Assembly (NCBI RefSeq): GCF_024266585.1
Contig: NZ_CP100647.1
Location: 849,001 to 913,000, forward strand
Reading direction: 5' to 3'
Source: Xanthomonas sacchari
GTDB taxonomy: Bacteria; Pseudomonadota; Gammaproteobacteria; Xanthomonadales; Xanthomonadaceae
DNA length: 64,000 nt
The translations under genes and the position numbers were made by a program. The notes under the pieces were generated by a model. That model ran no database searches. It worked only from the letters and a program-made list of their open reading frames with translations, and was not told where the DNA came from. Numbering within the stretch: position 1 is the first letter of the stretch; each line of letters opens with the position of its first letter. Shown one piece after another: positions 29,061 to 37,720 of the stretch.

Positions 29061-29480
29061 GGTGGGCTCCGGGCAGGCGAAAGGCAGCCACGAGTGTGGC
29101 GACGGCCGGGTCGTCGCGCGGTGAATCCCGCGTCGCGCGTCGCCTGTTCGTCGCTGACGGGGCGGGAGGGCCGATGGGCGTTGCCCATGCGACAGGCGCG
29201 ATCCCGCGCCGGTCGCCGTACAGGTGGTCCGCCGTTATCGGCGCGCCCCCCGGGGGGGCGCTGGCGATGGCGTCCTCGGCATGGTCGGGCGGCGTATCCT
29301 GCCGCGTTGCGATGACGCGGGCGGAAGGTGCGGAGTGCAGCGGAGCGAACGGGCGATGTCGATCGGGGGGCATCAGCGCCATTCCTCGTGGCGCGGCCCT
29401 CGGCGCGCTGCACCGGAGACCGCGCCATGGGACGGCGCGATGCGCGCACAGGCACGCGCTGTCGGCGCGGCTGTCGCCCG
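29061..29480. other. Non-coding stretch of 420 bp
   Basis: This is the divergent region upstream of the UbiB-family gene. Reading frames present are GC-driven and carry no recognisable domain. A CCCCCCGGGGGGG palindrome lies near 29250. No family A-C repeat was seen. Confidence 0.4.
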
Positions 29481-29621
29481 ATGAGCGGGCGCCGGCTCGC
29501 GCTGCTGGCGGCGGTGGCGGTCCTGGCGCTGCTGCTCATGGCCTGGCTGGGCGACGCCGGCGCCGGCATCGCCACCGAGGTGCGCAGCGCCCTACGCGCC
29601 TTCGCACGTGCGCTGTTCTGA
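29481..29621 (+). CDS. Possible small membrane peptide
   Basis: ATG 29481 opens 46 codons. The product begins MSGRRLALLAAVAVLALLLM, a basic tip followed by one hydrophobic segment, then a short amphipathic tail ending ARALF. No good ribosome-binding site is seen, so this could be chance. It precedes the XAC2610-like gene by 85 bp. Confidence 0.3.
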   Translation: MSGRRLALLAAVAVLALLLMAWLGDAGAGIATEVRSALRAFARALF

Positions 29622-29706
29622 CGCGCCGGCGGTCGGCAGCCCCTGTTCCGATGCCGCGACCGGGCTTACCCTGGGCATCCGCTGTCGCCTGCCAGGATGC
29701 GCCGCC

Positions 29707-30855
29707 ATGTCCGTCGTCGTTTCGCCTGCCGTCCGCCGTGCCGCCCTCCTTTTCGCGTGCGCGTTGCTGGCGGTGCTGCTGTCGGCGACTGCGACCGCCG
29801 CAACCGCGACCCAGCGCTCTGTCGGCGAGGATTTCGACGCCAAGGCCTTCGCCGCCGGCAAGCGCCGCAGCTACGACCTGCAGCACTTTTCCGACCGCTA
29901 CCGCGCGACGCTGGAAATCGAGGACGGCGACGGGGTGTTCCGGCCCGGGATCGTGCGCGTGTTCGCCCGCGGCAACGCCACGCCGCTGCTCGAGGTGGCC
30001 TCCTCGGAGCTGGTGCTGGACACCGACGGCAAGAGCGGCAAGGTCAAGGCCAACGTGCACGAGCTGCCGTACGGCGAGCAGAGCGTGCTGATCTACGACG
30101 ACTTCAATTTCGACGGGATCAAGGACCTGGCGGTGATGGACGGGCAGAACAGCTGCTATCACGGCCCGTCCTACCAGGTGTACCTGGGCACCGCCGACGG
30201 CTTCGAGGCCAGTCCCGGCTTCACCGAGCTGGCGCAGAGCAACTGCGGCCTGTTCGAGGTGGATGCGCAGGCGCGCAAGCTCCACACCATGACCAAGGAC
30301 GGCTGCTGCTGGCACCAGTACGCGACCTATTCGGTCCGCGGTGACGCGCCGCTGCTGGAGCGCGAAGTGGTGGAGGATGCGCGCAGCGAGGGGCCGGGCC
30401 TGGCGCAGGAGACGGTGTACCGCGACCGTGCCGGCAAGCGCGTGGCCGACACGCACTACCTGTGGGACGAGCAGGGTGGCACCACCACAGGCGAGCGCAG
30501 GATCCTGCTCGAGTTCCGCCTGGCGCCTGCCGGCAAGCGCATCGTGGTGTTCGCCAATGTCGGCGACGGCGCCAGCAGCCAGCCGTTCTATGCGGCGCTC
30601 GGCGCGCAGCAGCGGGTGGACCTGCTGTATCCGGACGCGCAGGGCGAGGCGATGGACTACGCCGCCGACCGGCACGTGCTCCGCTTCGCGCGTGGCGACA
30701 CCACCTACCGCATCGTCGGCGATGCGCACGGCGTGCCGCAGCGCATGGAGGTGGTGGTGCGCGGCAAGACCCAGGCGTTGGCGCTGCAGCCCGGCTCGGC
30801 GCGCGGCTCGCTGCAGGCGGTGGCGCAGGCGCTGGAGGCCGCGTCGGCGGAGTAG
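29707..30855 (+). CDS. Secreted XAC2610-like protein
   Basis: The 382-residue product has a signal peptide ending near TATAA (about residue 33). Around residue 130 is YDDFNFDGIKDLAVMDG, a D-x-N-x-D-G calcium-loop-like element followed by NSCYHGPSYQVYLG. This combination is typical of the XAC2610 group, whose founder in X. citri is a periplasmic protein that protects against a type IV secretion lysozyme effector. This copy is longer and has an extra C-terminal domain of about 180 residues. Whether it is an immunity protein here is open, since no effector gene is adjacent. Confidence 0.65.
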   Translation: MSVVVSPAVRRAALLFACALLAVLLSATATAATATQRSVGEDFDAKAFAAGKRRSYDLQHFSDRYRATLEIEDGDGVFRPGIVRVFARGNATPLLEVASSELVLDTDGKSGKVKANVHELPYGEQSVLIYDDFNFDGIKDLAVMDGQNSCYHGPSYQVYLGTADGFEASPGFTELAQSNCGLFEVDAQARKLHTMTKDGCCWHQYATYSVRGDAPLLEREVVEDARSEGPGLAQETVYRDRAGKRVADTHYLWDEQGGTTTGERRILLEFRLAPAGKRIVVFANVGDGASSQPFYAALGAQQRVDLLYPDAQGEAMDYAADRHVLRFARGDTTYRIVGDAHGVPQRMEVVVRGKTQALALQPGSARGSLQAVAQALEAASAE

Positions 30856-30904
30856 GGGGCACGGGTCGTGGTTCCGAAGGGCGTTGGCGGTCCGGCCTTA
30901 CCGC

Positions 30905-31077
30905 GTCGGGACTGAAGTCCCTCCCACAGTGCACTCGGGTGGTTCATTGCAGGCCTGGTGAAGCTTCAGGGAACCTCTGGTCATGGAAGCGCATCTGTAG
31001 GAGCGGATTTTTGTAGAAGCGGCTTCAGCCGCGACGGATGCGACCGGTGAAGCCTGTCGCGGCTGAAGCGCTCCTAC
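30905..31077. repeat. Family C and family A repeats upstream of the IS element
   Basis: A family C hairpin lies at 30905-30928 and an imperfect family A pair at 30997-31077. They occupy the gap 30856-31175, which otherwise holds no gene. Confidence 0.7.
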
Positions 31078-31182
31078 AAAGGCGGCAGCCGGCGATGGTC
31101 CTTGAGCTGCATGCGGACACGCCTGCGTGTGCGGCGATGGCGCGATGCATGCCATGTGCTGGCTTGTCGTAGGAGTCAACTG

Positions 31183-32106
31183 TCATGCCCCAGCGATAAC
31201 CGGAGGAGCGTACGGGGCCTGATCGCGCGCGATGGCATTGAGCCAGCGCAGGAACTTGTGCATGCAGGCGACGATGGCGACCTTGGCCGGCTTGCCGGCC
31301 GCGCGCAAGCGCGCGTAGGTGTTGGCCAAGGGGGATTTGGCGCGGATGCTGGCCCAGGTGGCCATGTACAGCACGCCTCGCACGTCGGCACGGCCGCCTT
31401 TGATGCGACGTTGGCCTTTCCAGCAGCCGCTGTCGTGATTGAACGGGGCCAGCCCGACCAGGGCGGCGAGCTTGCGTGGCGGCAGCGTGCCCAGCTCTGG
31501 CAACCGCGCGGCCAGCACTGCGCGCAGGATCGTGCCGAGCCCAGGTACCTTGGGCAAGCTCAAGCAGGTCTTGCCCTGCTGCTCGATCTCCTGCGTCAAT
31601 GTCTGGATCTGCTGGTTCAGCAGGGCGATCACCTCTCGGCAGCGGTGTTGCACCTTGGCGCTGGTGATGTGTTCCAGGCGCCGCCGATGGGCATCGCGCT
31701 GGCCCACCAGGGTGGCACGCAGGTCCAACAGTTCGCGAAGAGACTGCTGGTGCTCGGGCACCACGGTCGTGGGCGTGGTCGGGATGTGCTGGGCGGCGAT
31801 GGCCAGCAGGCGCGCGTCCAGGGCGTCGGTCTTGGCCTGCAGGCCCAAGGCTTGGGCTAGCTTGCGCGGACGATCGGCGGCCATCCGCACTGCCGGCAGG
31901 TCCGCCTCTCGGAGCACCCGCAGCACGGCATGTTCGTAGCCGCCACTGGCTTCCAGCAAGATCCGCTCGCAGCCCAGCTCCACCAGGCGTTGGGCCAGCA
32001 CACGCTGCCCCTGTGGCGTATTGGGTTGGGTCCAGGCCTGCTCGTCCGGCAGGACATGAATGACCAGTTCGGCCTTGGATACATCGATCCCGACATAGCG
32101 CCGCAT
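31183..32106 (-). CDS. IS110-family transposase/recombinase
   Basis: The 307-residue protein has the N-terminal RuvC-like DEDD domain (RRYVGIDVSKAEL with the first Asp at residue 8, LLEASGGYEH, KTDALDARLLA) and a coiled middle region. The C-terminal Tnp domain shows VPGLGTILRAVLAARLP, ALVGLAPFNHDSG and GGRADVRGVLYMATW, including the Ser-bearing region used for catalysis. Length and motifs are intact, so it looks active. ATG 32106 starts the homology; the frame upstream covers the bridge-RNA region and is not coding. Confidence 0.92.
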   Translation of the reverse strand: MRRYVGIDVSKAELVIHVLPDEQAWTQPNTPQGQRVLAQRLVELGCERILLEASGGYEHAVLRVLREADLPAVRMAADRPRKLAQALGLQAKTDALDARLLAIAAQHIPTTPTTVVPEHQQSLRELLDLRATLVGQRDAHRRRLEHITSAKVQHRCREVIALLNQQIQTLTQEIEQQGKTCLSLPKVPGLGTILRAVLAARLPELGTLPPRKLAALVGLAPFNHDSGCWKGQRRIKGGRADVRGVLYMATWASIRAKSPLANTYARLRAAGKPAKVAIVACMHKFLRWLNAIARDQAPYAPPVIAGA

Positions 32107-32134
32107 AGACGTTCTCCGCAGTAGACTCAGGAAC

Positions 32135-32290
32135 GAGAGCACTCCTGCCGATGCCCATGCTTGTGGAGTTCGAGCTCGCGACTCGGGCAACTGTTCGGGC
32201 TGATGAGGCAGGAGATACGGGGTGCGGCGGCGCTGACTCCTACTCGTGCTTGCTGGCACTGCGGCTAAACGGCCTGCCGCACTCCGCTCT
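32135..32290 (-). ncRNA. Predicted IS110 bridge RNA
   Basis: Read in the transposase direction, two stem-bounded loops appear in order. The first is closed by GUGCGGC (32282-32276) and GCCGCAC (32228-32222), with an apical GUGC/GCAC hairpin (32259-32246). Its internal loops carry AGCCGC (32266-32261), matching one side of the interrupted REP, and GUAGGAG (32243-32237), complementary to the other side plus the core. The second is closed by CUCCUGCC (32214-32207) and GGCAGGAG (32149-32142), with a CGAG/CUCG tip. It carries ACAGUUG (32194-32188) and CACAAG (32165-32160), matching the two element ends. This is the target-loop/donor-loop plan of IS621 bridge RNAs. Exact ends are unknown. Confidence 0.7.
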
Positions 32291-32417
32291 CACCTACAAC
32301 GATAGACCCTCATTTGACACAAGCGGCTCCAGCCGCGACAGGCGGTCTCGACAACGCCTGCCGTCCCGGGTGACGCAGGCCTGCCTTGAACCGCGTCGGC
32401 CGACCCGACCGGCGCCT

Positions 32418-34043
32418 TCAGCGCCACGCCGCGAACGCCCGCGCCACCGCTTCGGCGCCGGGGTCGATCACGCCGCGCAGCGCCTCCGCCGGCACCGCGG
32501 CGGCGCGGCCGGCACCGGCGCGGGTGAGCCGTGCGGTGGCATCGGCGCCAGTGCGGGCGTCGTGCGCGGCGGCGTCCACGCCGGCGCCCTGCGCCAGCGC
32601 CTCCAGCGCCGGCAGCAGCGCATCGAGCAGGGTGCGGTCGCCGCGTTGCGCGCCACCGTAATGCTGCATCCGCGCCACGCCCGCCTGCAGCGCCTGCACC
32701 CAGTCGTGTCCGTCGGCCAATGCGGCGGCGGCGGTGGTGAACAGGATCGACAGCAGCACGCCGCTGGAGCCGCCCATGCTGTGCTCGATCGTCGCCGCCA
32801 GGCCGCGCGCCAGCGCGGTGGCGTCGCCGGTGGCCAGTGCGTCGTCGTCCAGCGCCTGCTGCAGGGCGCGCGCGCCGGCGGCGAAGGTGCTGCCGGCATC
32901 GCCGTCGCCGCTGCGTGCGTCCAGCGCGTCCAGTTCCGCCTGTGCGGCGATCAGCGCCTGTGCCACCCGCGCCAGCGCCGCCGCGCACTGCGCATCGCGC
33001 GCGCCCTCGCGATGGCCGGTGTCGCGCCGCAGCGCCGGTGCGAAGCGCTGCGGTGCATGCGGCACGCGCACGCCCGGCCAGCCCAGGGTCTGCACCGGCG
33101 CCTGCAGCGCGGCGAGCACGTCGGCATCGGCCGGCGCAAGGGTGATCGAGAACCCGTGCATGTCCATCGAGGTCATCAGCGCCGCCGGCAGCGGCATCAG
33201 CGCCACCCGCTCGACACCGATGCGCTGCAGCGCCAGCCGCGTCAGCACGCCCAGTTCCTGCGTGGAGCAACCGCCGAGGTCGTTGAGCATCAGCACCAGC
33301 GGCGCGTCGGTGCCAAAGCGGGCATCGGCCTGCGCCAGCAACGGATCCAGCACCAGCGCCAGCGCCTCCTCCACCGAGGCCGGCTGCACCGGGCGCGCGC
33401 CCGGCTCGTTGTGGATGCCCAGGCCCAGTTCCGGCGCGCGGCGGCCGGCGTGCTGGCCGGGCACGCGGCAACTGGACAGCGCCATGCCCAGCGACAGCAG
33501 GCGGTCGGCGAAGGCCTGGCCGCGCTGCGCCAGTTCGGCCAGCGGCACGCCCTCGCGCGCCAGGTGGCCCAGGTACTTGTGCACCAGCACCGTGCCGGCG
33601 ATGCCACGCGGCTGTGCGGCGTCGGGCAGGGCGATGTCGTCGGCGACCAGCACGCTGGCCACCTCGATGCCCTCGGCGCGGGCGCGCTCGGCGGCCAGGC
33701 CGAAGTTGAGCCGGTCGCCGGTGTAGTTCTTGATCACCAGCAGCACGCCGGGGGCGTCGGCGCAGGCGCGGATCGCCGCCAGCACCGCCTCCACGCCGGG
33801 CGAGGCGAACAGGTCGCCGGCGATGGCGCCGCTGAGCATGCCCGGGCCGACGAAGCCGGCATGCGCCGGTTCGTGCCCGGCGCCGCCGCCGGACAGCACC
33901 GCGACCTGGCGCGGATCGCGCGCGGCCTGCAGCACGATGCGGGTGCCGCTGCCGGCCTCGGAGAGCAGCAGCGGTTGCAGCATGGCCGCGGCCGCGAGCA
34001 CGTCGTCGACGATGGCGCGGGGGGCGGTGAGGAACTGGTCCAT
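32418..34043 (-). CDS. Dihydroxyacetone kinase, ATP-type DhaK-DhaL fusion
   Basis: The 541-residue protein joins a DhaK domain (residues 1 to about 330) and a DhaL domain (about 345-541). DhaK shows [28 protein letters not shown] and the substrate-binding His211 in [10 protein letters not shown]. DhaL shows the Mg-ATP loop [12 protein letters not shown]. It phosphorylates dihydroxyacetone (or glyceraldehyde) with ATP, which complements the glycerol genes at the window start. AAGGAG lies just before ATG 34043. The frame upstream of 34043 is open but unrelated. It lies close to the IS element but is intact. Confidence 0.93.
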   Translation of the reverse strand: MDQFLTAPRAIVDDVLAAAAMLQPLLLSEAGSGTRIVLQAARDPRQVAVLSGGGAGHEPAHAGFVGPGMLSGAIAGDLFASPGVEAVLAAIRACADAPGVLLVIKNYTGDRLNFGLAAERARAEGIEVASVLVADDIALPDAAQPRGIAGTVLVHKYLGHLAREGVPLAELAQRGQAFADRLLSLGMALSSCRVPGQHAGRRAPELGLGIHNEPGARPVQPASVEEALALVLDPLLAQADARFGTDAPLVLMLNDLGGCSTQELGVLTRLALQRIGVERVALMPLPAALMTSMDMHGFSITLAPADADVLAALQAPVQTLGWPGVRVPHAPQRFAPALRRDTGHREGARDAQCAAALARVAQALIAAQAELDALDARSGDGDAGSTFAAGARALQQALDDDALATGDATALARGLAATIEHSMGGSSGVLLSILFTTAAAALADGHDWVQALQAGVARMQHYGGAQRGDRTLLDALLPALEALAQGAGVDAAAHDARTGADATARLTRAGAGRAAAVPAEALRGVIDPGAEAVARAFAAWR

Positions 34044-34478
34044 GGCATCTCCTTGGCGGCGTGTGGCGGGACTGCGCCGCAGCGTAGCCGAGTGCGGGTG
34101 AGGCGGCGGCGCGCGGCCGCGGCGAACGGTCTCGGCGAGAATCGCGCCGGCCTCGCCGACCTCGCCGACGGGCACGCGCATTGCCCGTCCCGGCCTGTTC
34201 ACCTTGCCCGGTGCGCTGGCGTCCGCCTTGGACGAGGCCGCGCGCCGGGTGCCGGCGCACGCGGTGCTGGTGGTCGGCGCGTCGTCGGCGATCGACGCGG
34301 GGCACGCGCCCCTTTTCCCGCCCCCGTCCGAAGGGGGCATCACGTCGCGTCACGCCGGCCGTGCAGCGCCCGCGCACGGCGTTGGGGAAACACGCGGCGG
34401 CAAGCGTTTGTGCGGGCGGCAGCCCACCGCGCGGCGGAATCGGCGAGAATCGTCGCTCATCCCGAATGGAATCCCCGC
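34044..34478. other. Non-coding divergent region of 435 bp
   Basis: This separates the kinase gene and the DUF808 gene. A frame around 34180-34330 reads [18 protein letters not shown] and could be a degraded gene fragment, but nothing firm supports it. No repeat of families A-C was seen. Confidence 0.4.
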
Positions 34479-35387
34479 ATGGCCGGCGCCAGCCTGTTCA
34501 CCCTGCTCGACGACATCGCCACCCTGCTCGACGACGTGTCGATCCTGACCAAGGTCGCGGCCAAGAAGACCGCCGGCGTGCTCGGCGACGACCTGGCGCT
34601 GAACGCGCAGCAGGTGACCGGGGTGAACGCCGACCGCGAACTGCCGGTGGTGTGGGCGGTGGCCAAGGGCTCGCTGCTCAACAAGGCGATCCTGGTACCG
34701 GCGGCGCTGGCGATCAGTGCCTGGCTGCCGTGGGCGATCACCCCGCTGATGATGATCGGCGGCGCCTTCCTGTGCTTCGAAGGGGTGGAGAAGCTGGCGC
34801 ACCGTTTCCTGCATTCGCAGGAAGAGGACGCGCAGCGGCGCGCGCAGCAGGTGCAGGCGCTGGCCGACCAGCAGGTGGACGTGGTGGCGCTGGAGAAGGA
34901 CAAGGTCAAGGGTGCGATCCGCACCGACTTCATCCTCTCGGCGGAAATCATCGTGCTGTCGCTGGGCGTGGTCGCCGGCGTGCCTTTCGTGCAGCAGCTC
35001 GCGGTGCTGGTGGCGATCGCGCTGGCGATGACCGCCGGCGTCTACGGCCTGGTCGCCGGCATCGTCAAGCTCGACGACCTGGGCCTGTACTTGAGCCGCA
35101 AGGGCGCCGCCGCCGCGTCGATCGGCCGCGGCATCCTGTGGCTGGCGCCGTGGCTGATGCGCACCCTGTCGATCGCCGGCACCGCGGCGATGTTCCTGGT
35201 CGGCGGCGGCATCCTGGTGCACAGCATCGGCCCGTTGCACCACGCCATCGCCGGCCTCGCCCCGACCGGCGGCCTGGGCAGCCTGGTGCTGGCGGTGGGC
35301 AATGCGGTGGTGGGTATCGTGGCCGGGGCCCTGGTGCTGGGCGCCGTGTTGGCGTTCCAGAAGCTGCGTGGCAGTCGCGAATCGTAG
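34479..35387 (+). CDS. DUF808 family inner-membrane protein (YedI-like)
   Basis: The 302-residue protein starts [20 protein letters not shown] and continues [20 protein letters not shown], the hallmark of DUF808. It then has four or more membrane spans, including the [15 protein letters not shown] segment. The function of the family is unknown; members are widespread single-gene inner-membrane proteins. ATG 34479 starts the homology, and the very long upstream frame is not coding. Confidence 0.9.
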   Translation: MAGASLFTLLDDIATLLDDVSILTKVAAKKTAGVLGDDLALNAQQVTGVNADRELPVVWAVAKGSLLNKAILVPAALAISAWLPWAITPLMMIGGAFLCFEGVEKLAHRFLHSQEEDAQRRAQQVQALADQQVDVVALEKDKVKGAIRTDFILSAEIIVLSLGVVAGVPFVQQLAVLVAIALAMTAGVYGLVAGIVKLDDLGLYLSRKGAAAASIGRGILWLAPWLMRTLSIAGTAAMFLVGGGILVHSIGPLHHAIAGLAPTGGLGSLVLAVGNAVVGIVAGALVLGAVLAFQKLRGSRES

Positions 35388-35450
35388 CGGCTGGACACCG
35401 GCGGGATGTTTTGCGGGGGCGCCGCCTTCCTGGATTTCTTGCTTTGATTG

Positions 35451-35515
35451 CTAGCAGCGGCTTCAGCCGCGATCGGGTATCCGGGACCGCCCGTCGCGGC
35501 TGAAGCCGCTCCTAC
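35451..35515. repeat. Family A inverted pair after the DUF808 gene
   Basis: Two mirror copies around GCGGCTTCAGCCGCG and its complement form one long hairpin ending CTCCTAC. It lies in the convergent gap between DUF808 and the diguanylate cyclase gene. Confidence 0.8.
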
Positions 35516-35614
35516 GGCAGATCGCGATTTGCCGTCCATGTACGTGCGTACCTTCTTCGGAGGGATCGGAACTTTTCCCGGCAGATCGCTTGACAGCGGG
35601 TGTGCTCGGATACC

Positions 35615-35650
35615 ATTCCCGATTCCCGATTCCCGATTCCCGATTCCCGG
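35615..35650. repeat. Tandem heptamer GATTCCC, about five copies
   Basis: Five consecutive GATTCCC units end immediately at the stop of the diguanylate cyclase gene. Looser versions of the same word occur near 27343, 41027 and 44516. Copy number may vary by slippage. Confidence 0.8.
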
Positions 35651-37261
35651 CTACTCCGCTGAAATCACCCGGTTCTTGCCCGCCTTCTTCGCCTCGTACA
35701 GGGCGAGGTCGGCGCGGCGGATCAGCGCGTCCTGCGCTTCGCCGGGCTGGCGCAGGGCCACGCCGGCGCTGAAGCTGACGAACACGCGCTGGTCCTCGTG
35801 TACCACTGCGCGCTGGGCCAGGGCGCGCTGCACCCGGGTCACCGCCGCGCTGGCCTCGAAGATCGTGCAGTCCGGCATCAGCAGCACGAATTCCTCGCCG
35901 CCGAAGCGGGCGATGGCATCGCTGGCGCGCAAGGTGGTGCGCGCCACCTCCACCAGGTGGCGCAGCGCGCTGTCGCCGCCGGGATGGCCGTAGGTGGCGT
36001 TGAGCTGGCGGAAATCGTCCAGGTCCAGCATCGCCACGCACAGCGGTTGTGCGCTGCGCTCGGTGCGCACCAGTTCGCGCGCGAACAGGTCGTCCAGGCC
36101 GCGGCGGTTGAGCGCGCCGGTCAGCTGGTCGACCCGGACCAGGCCGCTGACGTCCTGCAGTTCCTGTTCCAGGCGCAGGATGCGTTGTTCGGCCGCCTCC
36201 ACCTCCTGGCGTGCGGTGATCAGGTGGTCGCGCGCGCGCAGCGCCTGCTCCTGCACGTGGCCGGTGTCCTGCAGCACTTCCTGCAGCAGGCGGTTGAGAT
36301 CGGCGATGCTGCGCGCGTCGCGGATGGTCTGCGAGTAGTCGGCGATGCGGTCGTGGAATTCGCCGGTGCTGACCGCCATGCCGTCCAGGTCCTCGACGAA
36401 GGTCAGCATCAGCTCCTTCATCGCCTGCTTGGATTCGGCGATGCCCTGCTTGAGCAGGCCTTGCTTGTAGATCACCTCGCGCAGGCTGCCGCGCGCCTCC
36501 TCGATCGAGTAGCGGTCCAGCGGCCCGGCGATCAGGTCGCGCACCACCGCGATCTGGCCCTGCAGCCAGCTGGTGTCGTCGAGCAGTTCGCCGACGTTCT
36601 CCAGCAGCAGGTCGAACAGGCTCAGCAACAGGGCCTGCTGCTCCTGGCTGTCGCTGGCGCGCAGCGCGATCTGGTGGCACAGCTCTCGGACCTGCTGCGC
36701 CACCGGGTCCAGCGGTTGCCCGGGACGCCACTGGCGCAGCGCCTCGCCGCTGGCCTCGGCCTCGTTGGCGAGTTCGGGCAGGGTGTGCAGCAGCGCCGCC
36801 AGCGCGCCGGCCACGGTCTGCCGCAGCAGGTCGCGCAGGCGCTCGCTGTCGCTGGGGCCGGCCAGCGGGTCTTCGACGTCGATGGTGCGGATGTACTTGT
36901 CGATCAGCTGGCGCAGCGCGCGGCCGTAGCTGGGCCAGTCGCCGCTGCTGGCCGCCGATTGCAGGCGCCGGCCCATGTCGCCCAGCTCGCCGTGCAGCGT
37001 GGCCATGCCGTCGGCGAAGGCGCCGAGCAGGTCCAGCGGCGCGTGCGCCTGCTGGAACAGGCGGATCAGCGCGGCGGTGGCGGCGGCCGGGTCGGTGGCC
37101 GCCAGCGCAGGCGTTGCCGCAGGGGCGTGCTTGTGCCCATGGCCGTGCCCATGCGCGCGCGCCGGCAGCGCCGCAGCCGGCGTCGGCGCCGGATCGCGCC
37201 TGCGCGGCGACAGCAGCTTGCGCAGTCCGCTGATCGGCGGCTCGTCGCGTTGGTCCGCCAT
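35651..37261 (-). CDS. Diguanylate cyclase (GGDEF domain) with long helical sensor region
   Basis: The 536-residue protein ends in a GGDEF domain with active site RFGGEEFVLLM and, five residues before it, the inhibitory-site motif RASD. It should make cyclic di-GMP from GTP and be product-inhibited. The N-terminal 360 residues are mostly helical and soluble, with no membrane span. They begin with an unusual histidine-rich stretch, HGHGHGHKH, near residues 31-39, and continue into a coiled coil (about 325-365) just before the cyclase. GGAGG precedes ATG 37261. The input signal is unknown; metal sensing is a guess from the histidines. Confidence 0.9.
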   Translation of the reverse strand: MADQRDEPPISGLRKLLSPRRRDPAPTPAAALPARAHGHGHGHKHAPAATPALAATDPAAATAALIRLFQQAHAPLDLLGAFADGMATLHGELGDMGRRLQSAASSGDWPSYGRALRQLIDKYIRTIDVEDPLAGPSDSERLRDLLRQTVAGALAALLHTLPELANEAEASGEALRQWRPGQPLDPVAQQVRELCHQIALRASDSQEQQALLLSLFDLLLENVGELLDDTSWLQGQIAVVRDLIAGPLDRYSIEEARGSLREVIYKQGLLKQGIAESKQAMKELMLTFVEDLDGMAVSTGEFHDRIADYSQTIRDARSIADLNRLLQEVLQDTGHVQEQALRARDHLITARQEVEAAEQRILRLEQELQDVSGLVRVDQLTGALNRRGLDDLFARELVRTERSAQPLCVAMLDLDDFRQLNATYGHPGGDSALRHLVEVARTTLRASDAIARFGGEEFVLLMPDCTIFEASAAVTRVQRALAQRAVVHEDQRVFVSFSAGVALRQPGEAQDALIRRADLALYEAKKAGKNRVISAE

Positions 37262-37388
37262 GCCAGCCGGTTCCTCCCAGGTCAATGCGCCGCCGATGGT
37301 GGCGCTCAGGATCTGGATATCGGCGCTGGCGCCGCGCGCTTGAGCCGGCGGGCGGCGTGTCTGTGAAGCGCACTCCATTGCCGTCGCA

Positions 37389-37600
37389 CCCTCACCCCCG
37401 GCCCCTCTCCCGGCGGGAGAGGGGAGCAACGCGGGCAGGCGGCGGAATTCGACGGAGCGGCCGCCCGTTTCCTTCTCCCTCCGGGAGAAGGTACCCCGAA
37501 GGGGCGGATGAGGGTCGGGGGCGCTAGTGTCGCGTCTGGGGAGACGGCCCCCTGGCCGCCGCACCCTCACCCCCAACCCCTCTCCCGGGGGAGAGAGGAG
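37389..37600. repeat. Three family B-type hairpins in the 459-bp gap before the ParB-like gene
   Basis: Copies lie at 37389-37424, 37473-37518 (a variant with GGTACCCCGAAGGGGCGGATG) and 37564-37600. Together they fill most of 37262-37720 between the divergent cyclase and ParB-like genes; no gene is visible there. Confidence 0.75.
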
Positions 37601-37720
37601 CACCGAGAAAATCGGGCGTGTCCTGGCGTTGTGCACGACGCGCACGACGCTGGCACTCTGGCGGCAGGCCTGCCGCGGCGCCGGCCGCGCCGCGCCCCCC
37701 CACCGCCACGGAGACTGAGC

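Larger units (their letters stand above)
31176..32323 (-). mobile_element. IS110-family insertion sequence inserted in a REP palindrome
   Basis: The element is about 1148 bp long. Both ends were deduced by restoring the interrupted repeat. The left end reads TCAACTGTCATG and begins eight bases before the transposase stop; the right end reads CATTTGACACAAG. There are no long terminal inverted repeats and no obvious target duplication beyond a two-base AG/CT core, as expected for IS110 elements. The transposase gene faces left, with about 215 bp of non-coding DNA upstream of it holding the predicted bridge RNA. Confidence 0.85.
31169..32340. repeat. Family A REP split by the IS110-family element
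   Basis: GTAGGAG at 31169-31175 and CGGCTCCAGCCGCGAC from 32324 rejoin into one family A element if the intervening 1148 bp are removed. The split falls right after the AG (CT on the reverse strand) shared by both junctions. Confidence 0.85.

Noticed and set aside
27396-29315. 639-codon forward frame opposite the UbiB-family gene
   Set aside because: Antisense shadow with no domain; the reverse frame has all kinase motifs.
32107-32259. N-terminal extension of the IS110 transposase
   Set aside because: The frame is open upstream, but homology begins at ATG 32106 and the upstream DNA forms the predicted bridge RNA.
34180-34548. Frame reading [18 protein letters not shown] upstream of the DUF808 gene
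   Set aside because: Possibly a gene remnant, but there is no start signal, it overlaps the DUF808 start, and the similarity is too vague to name.
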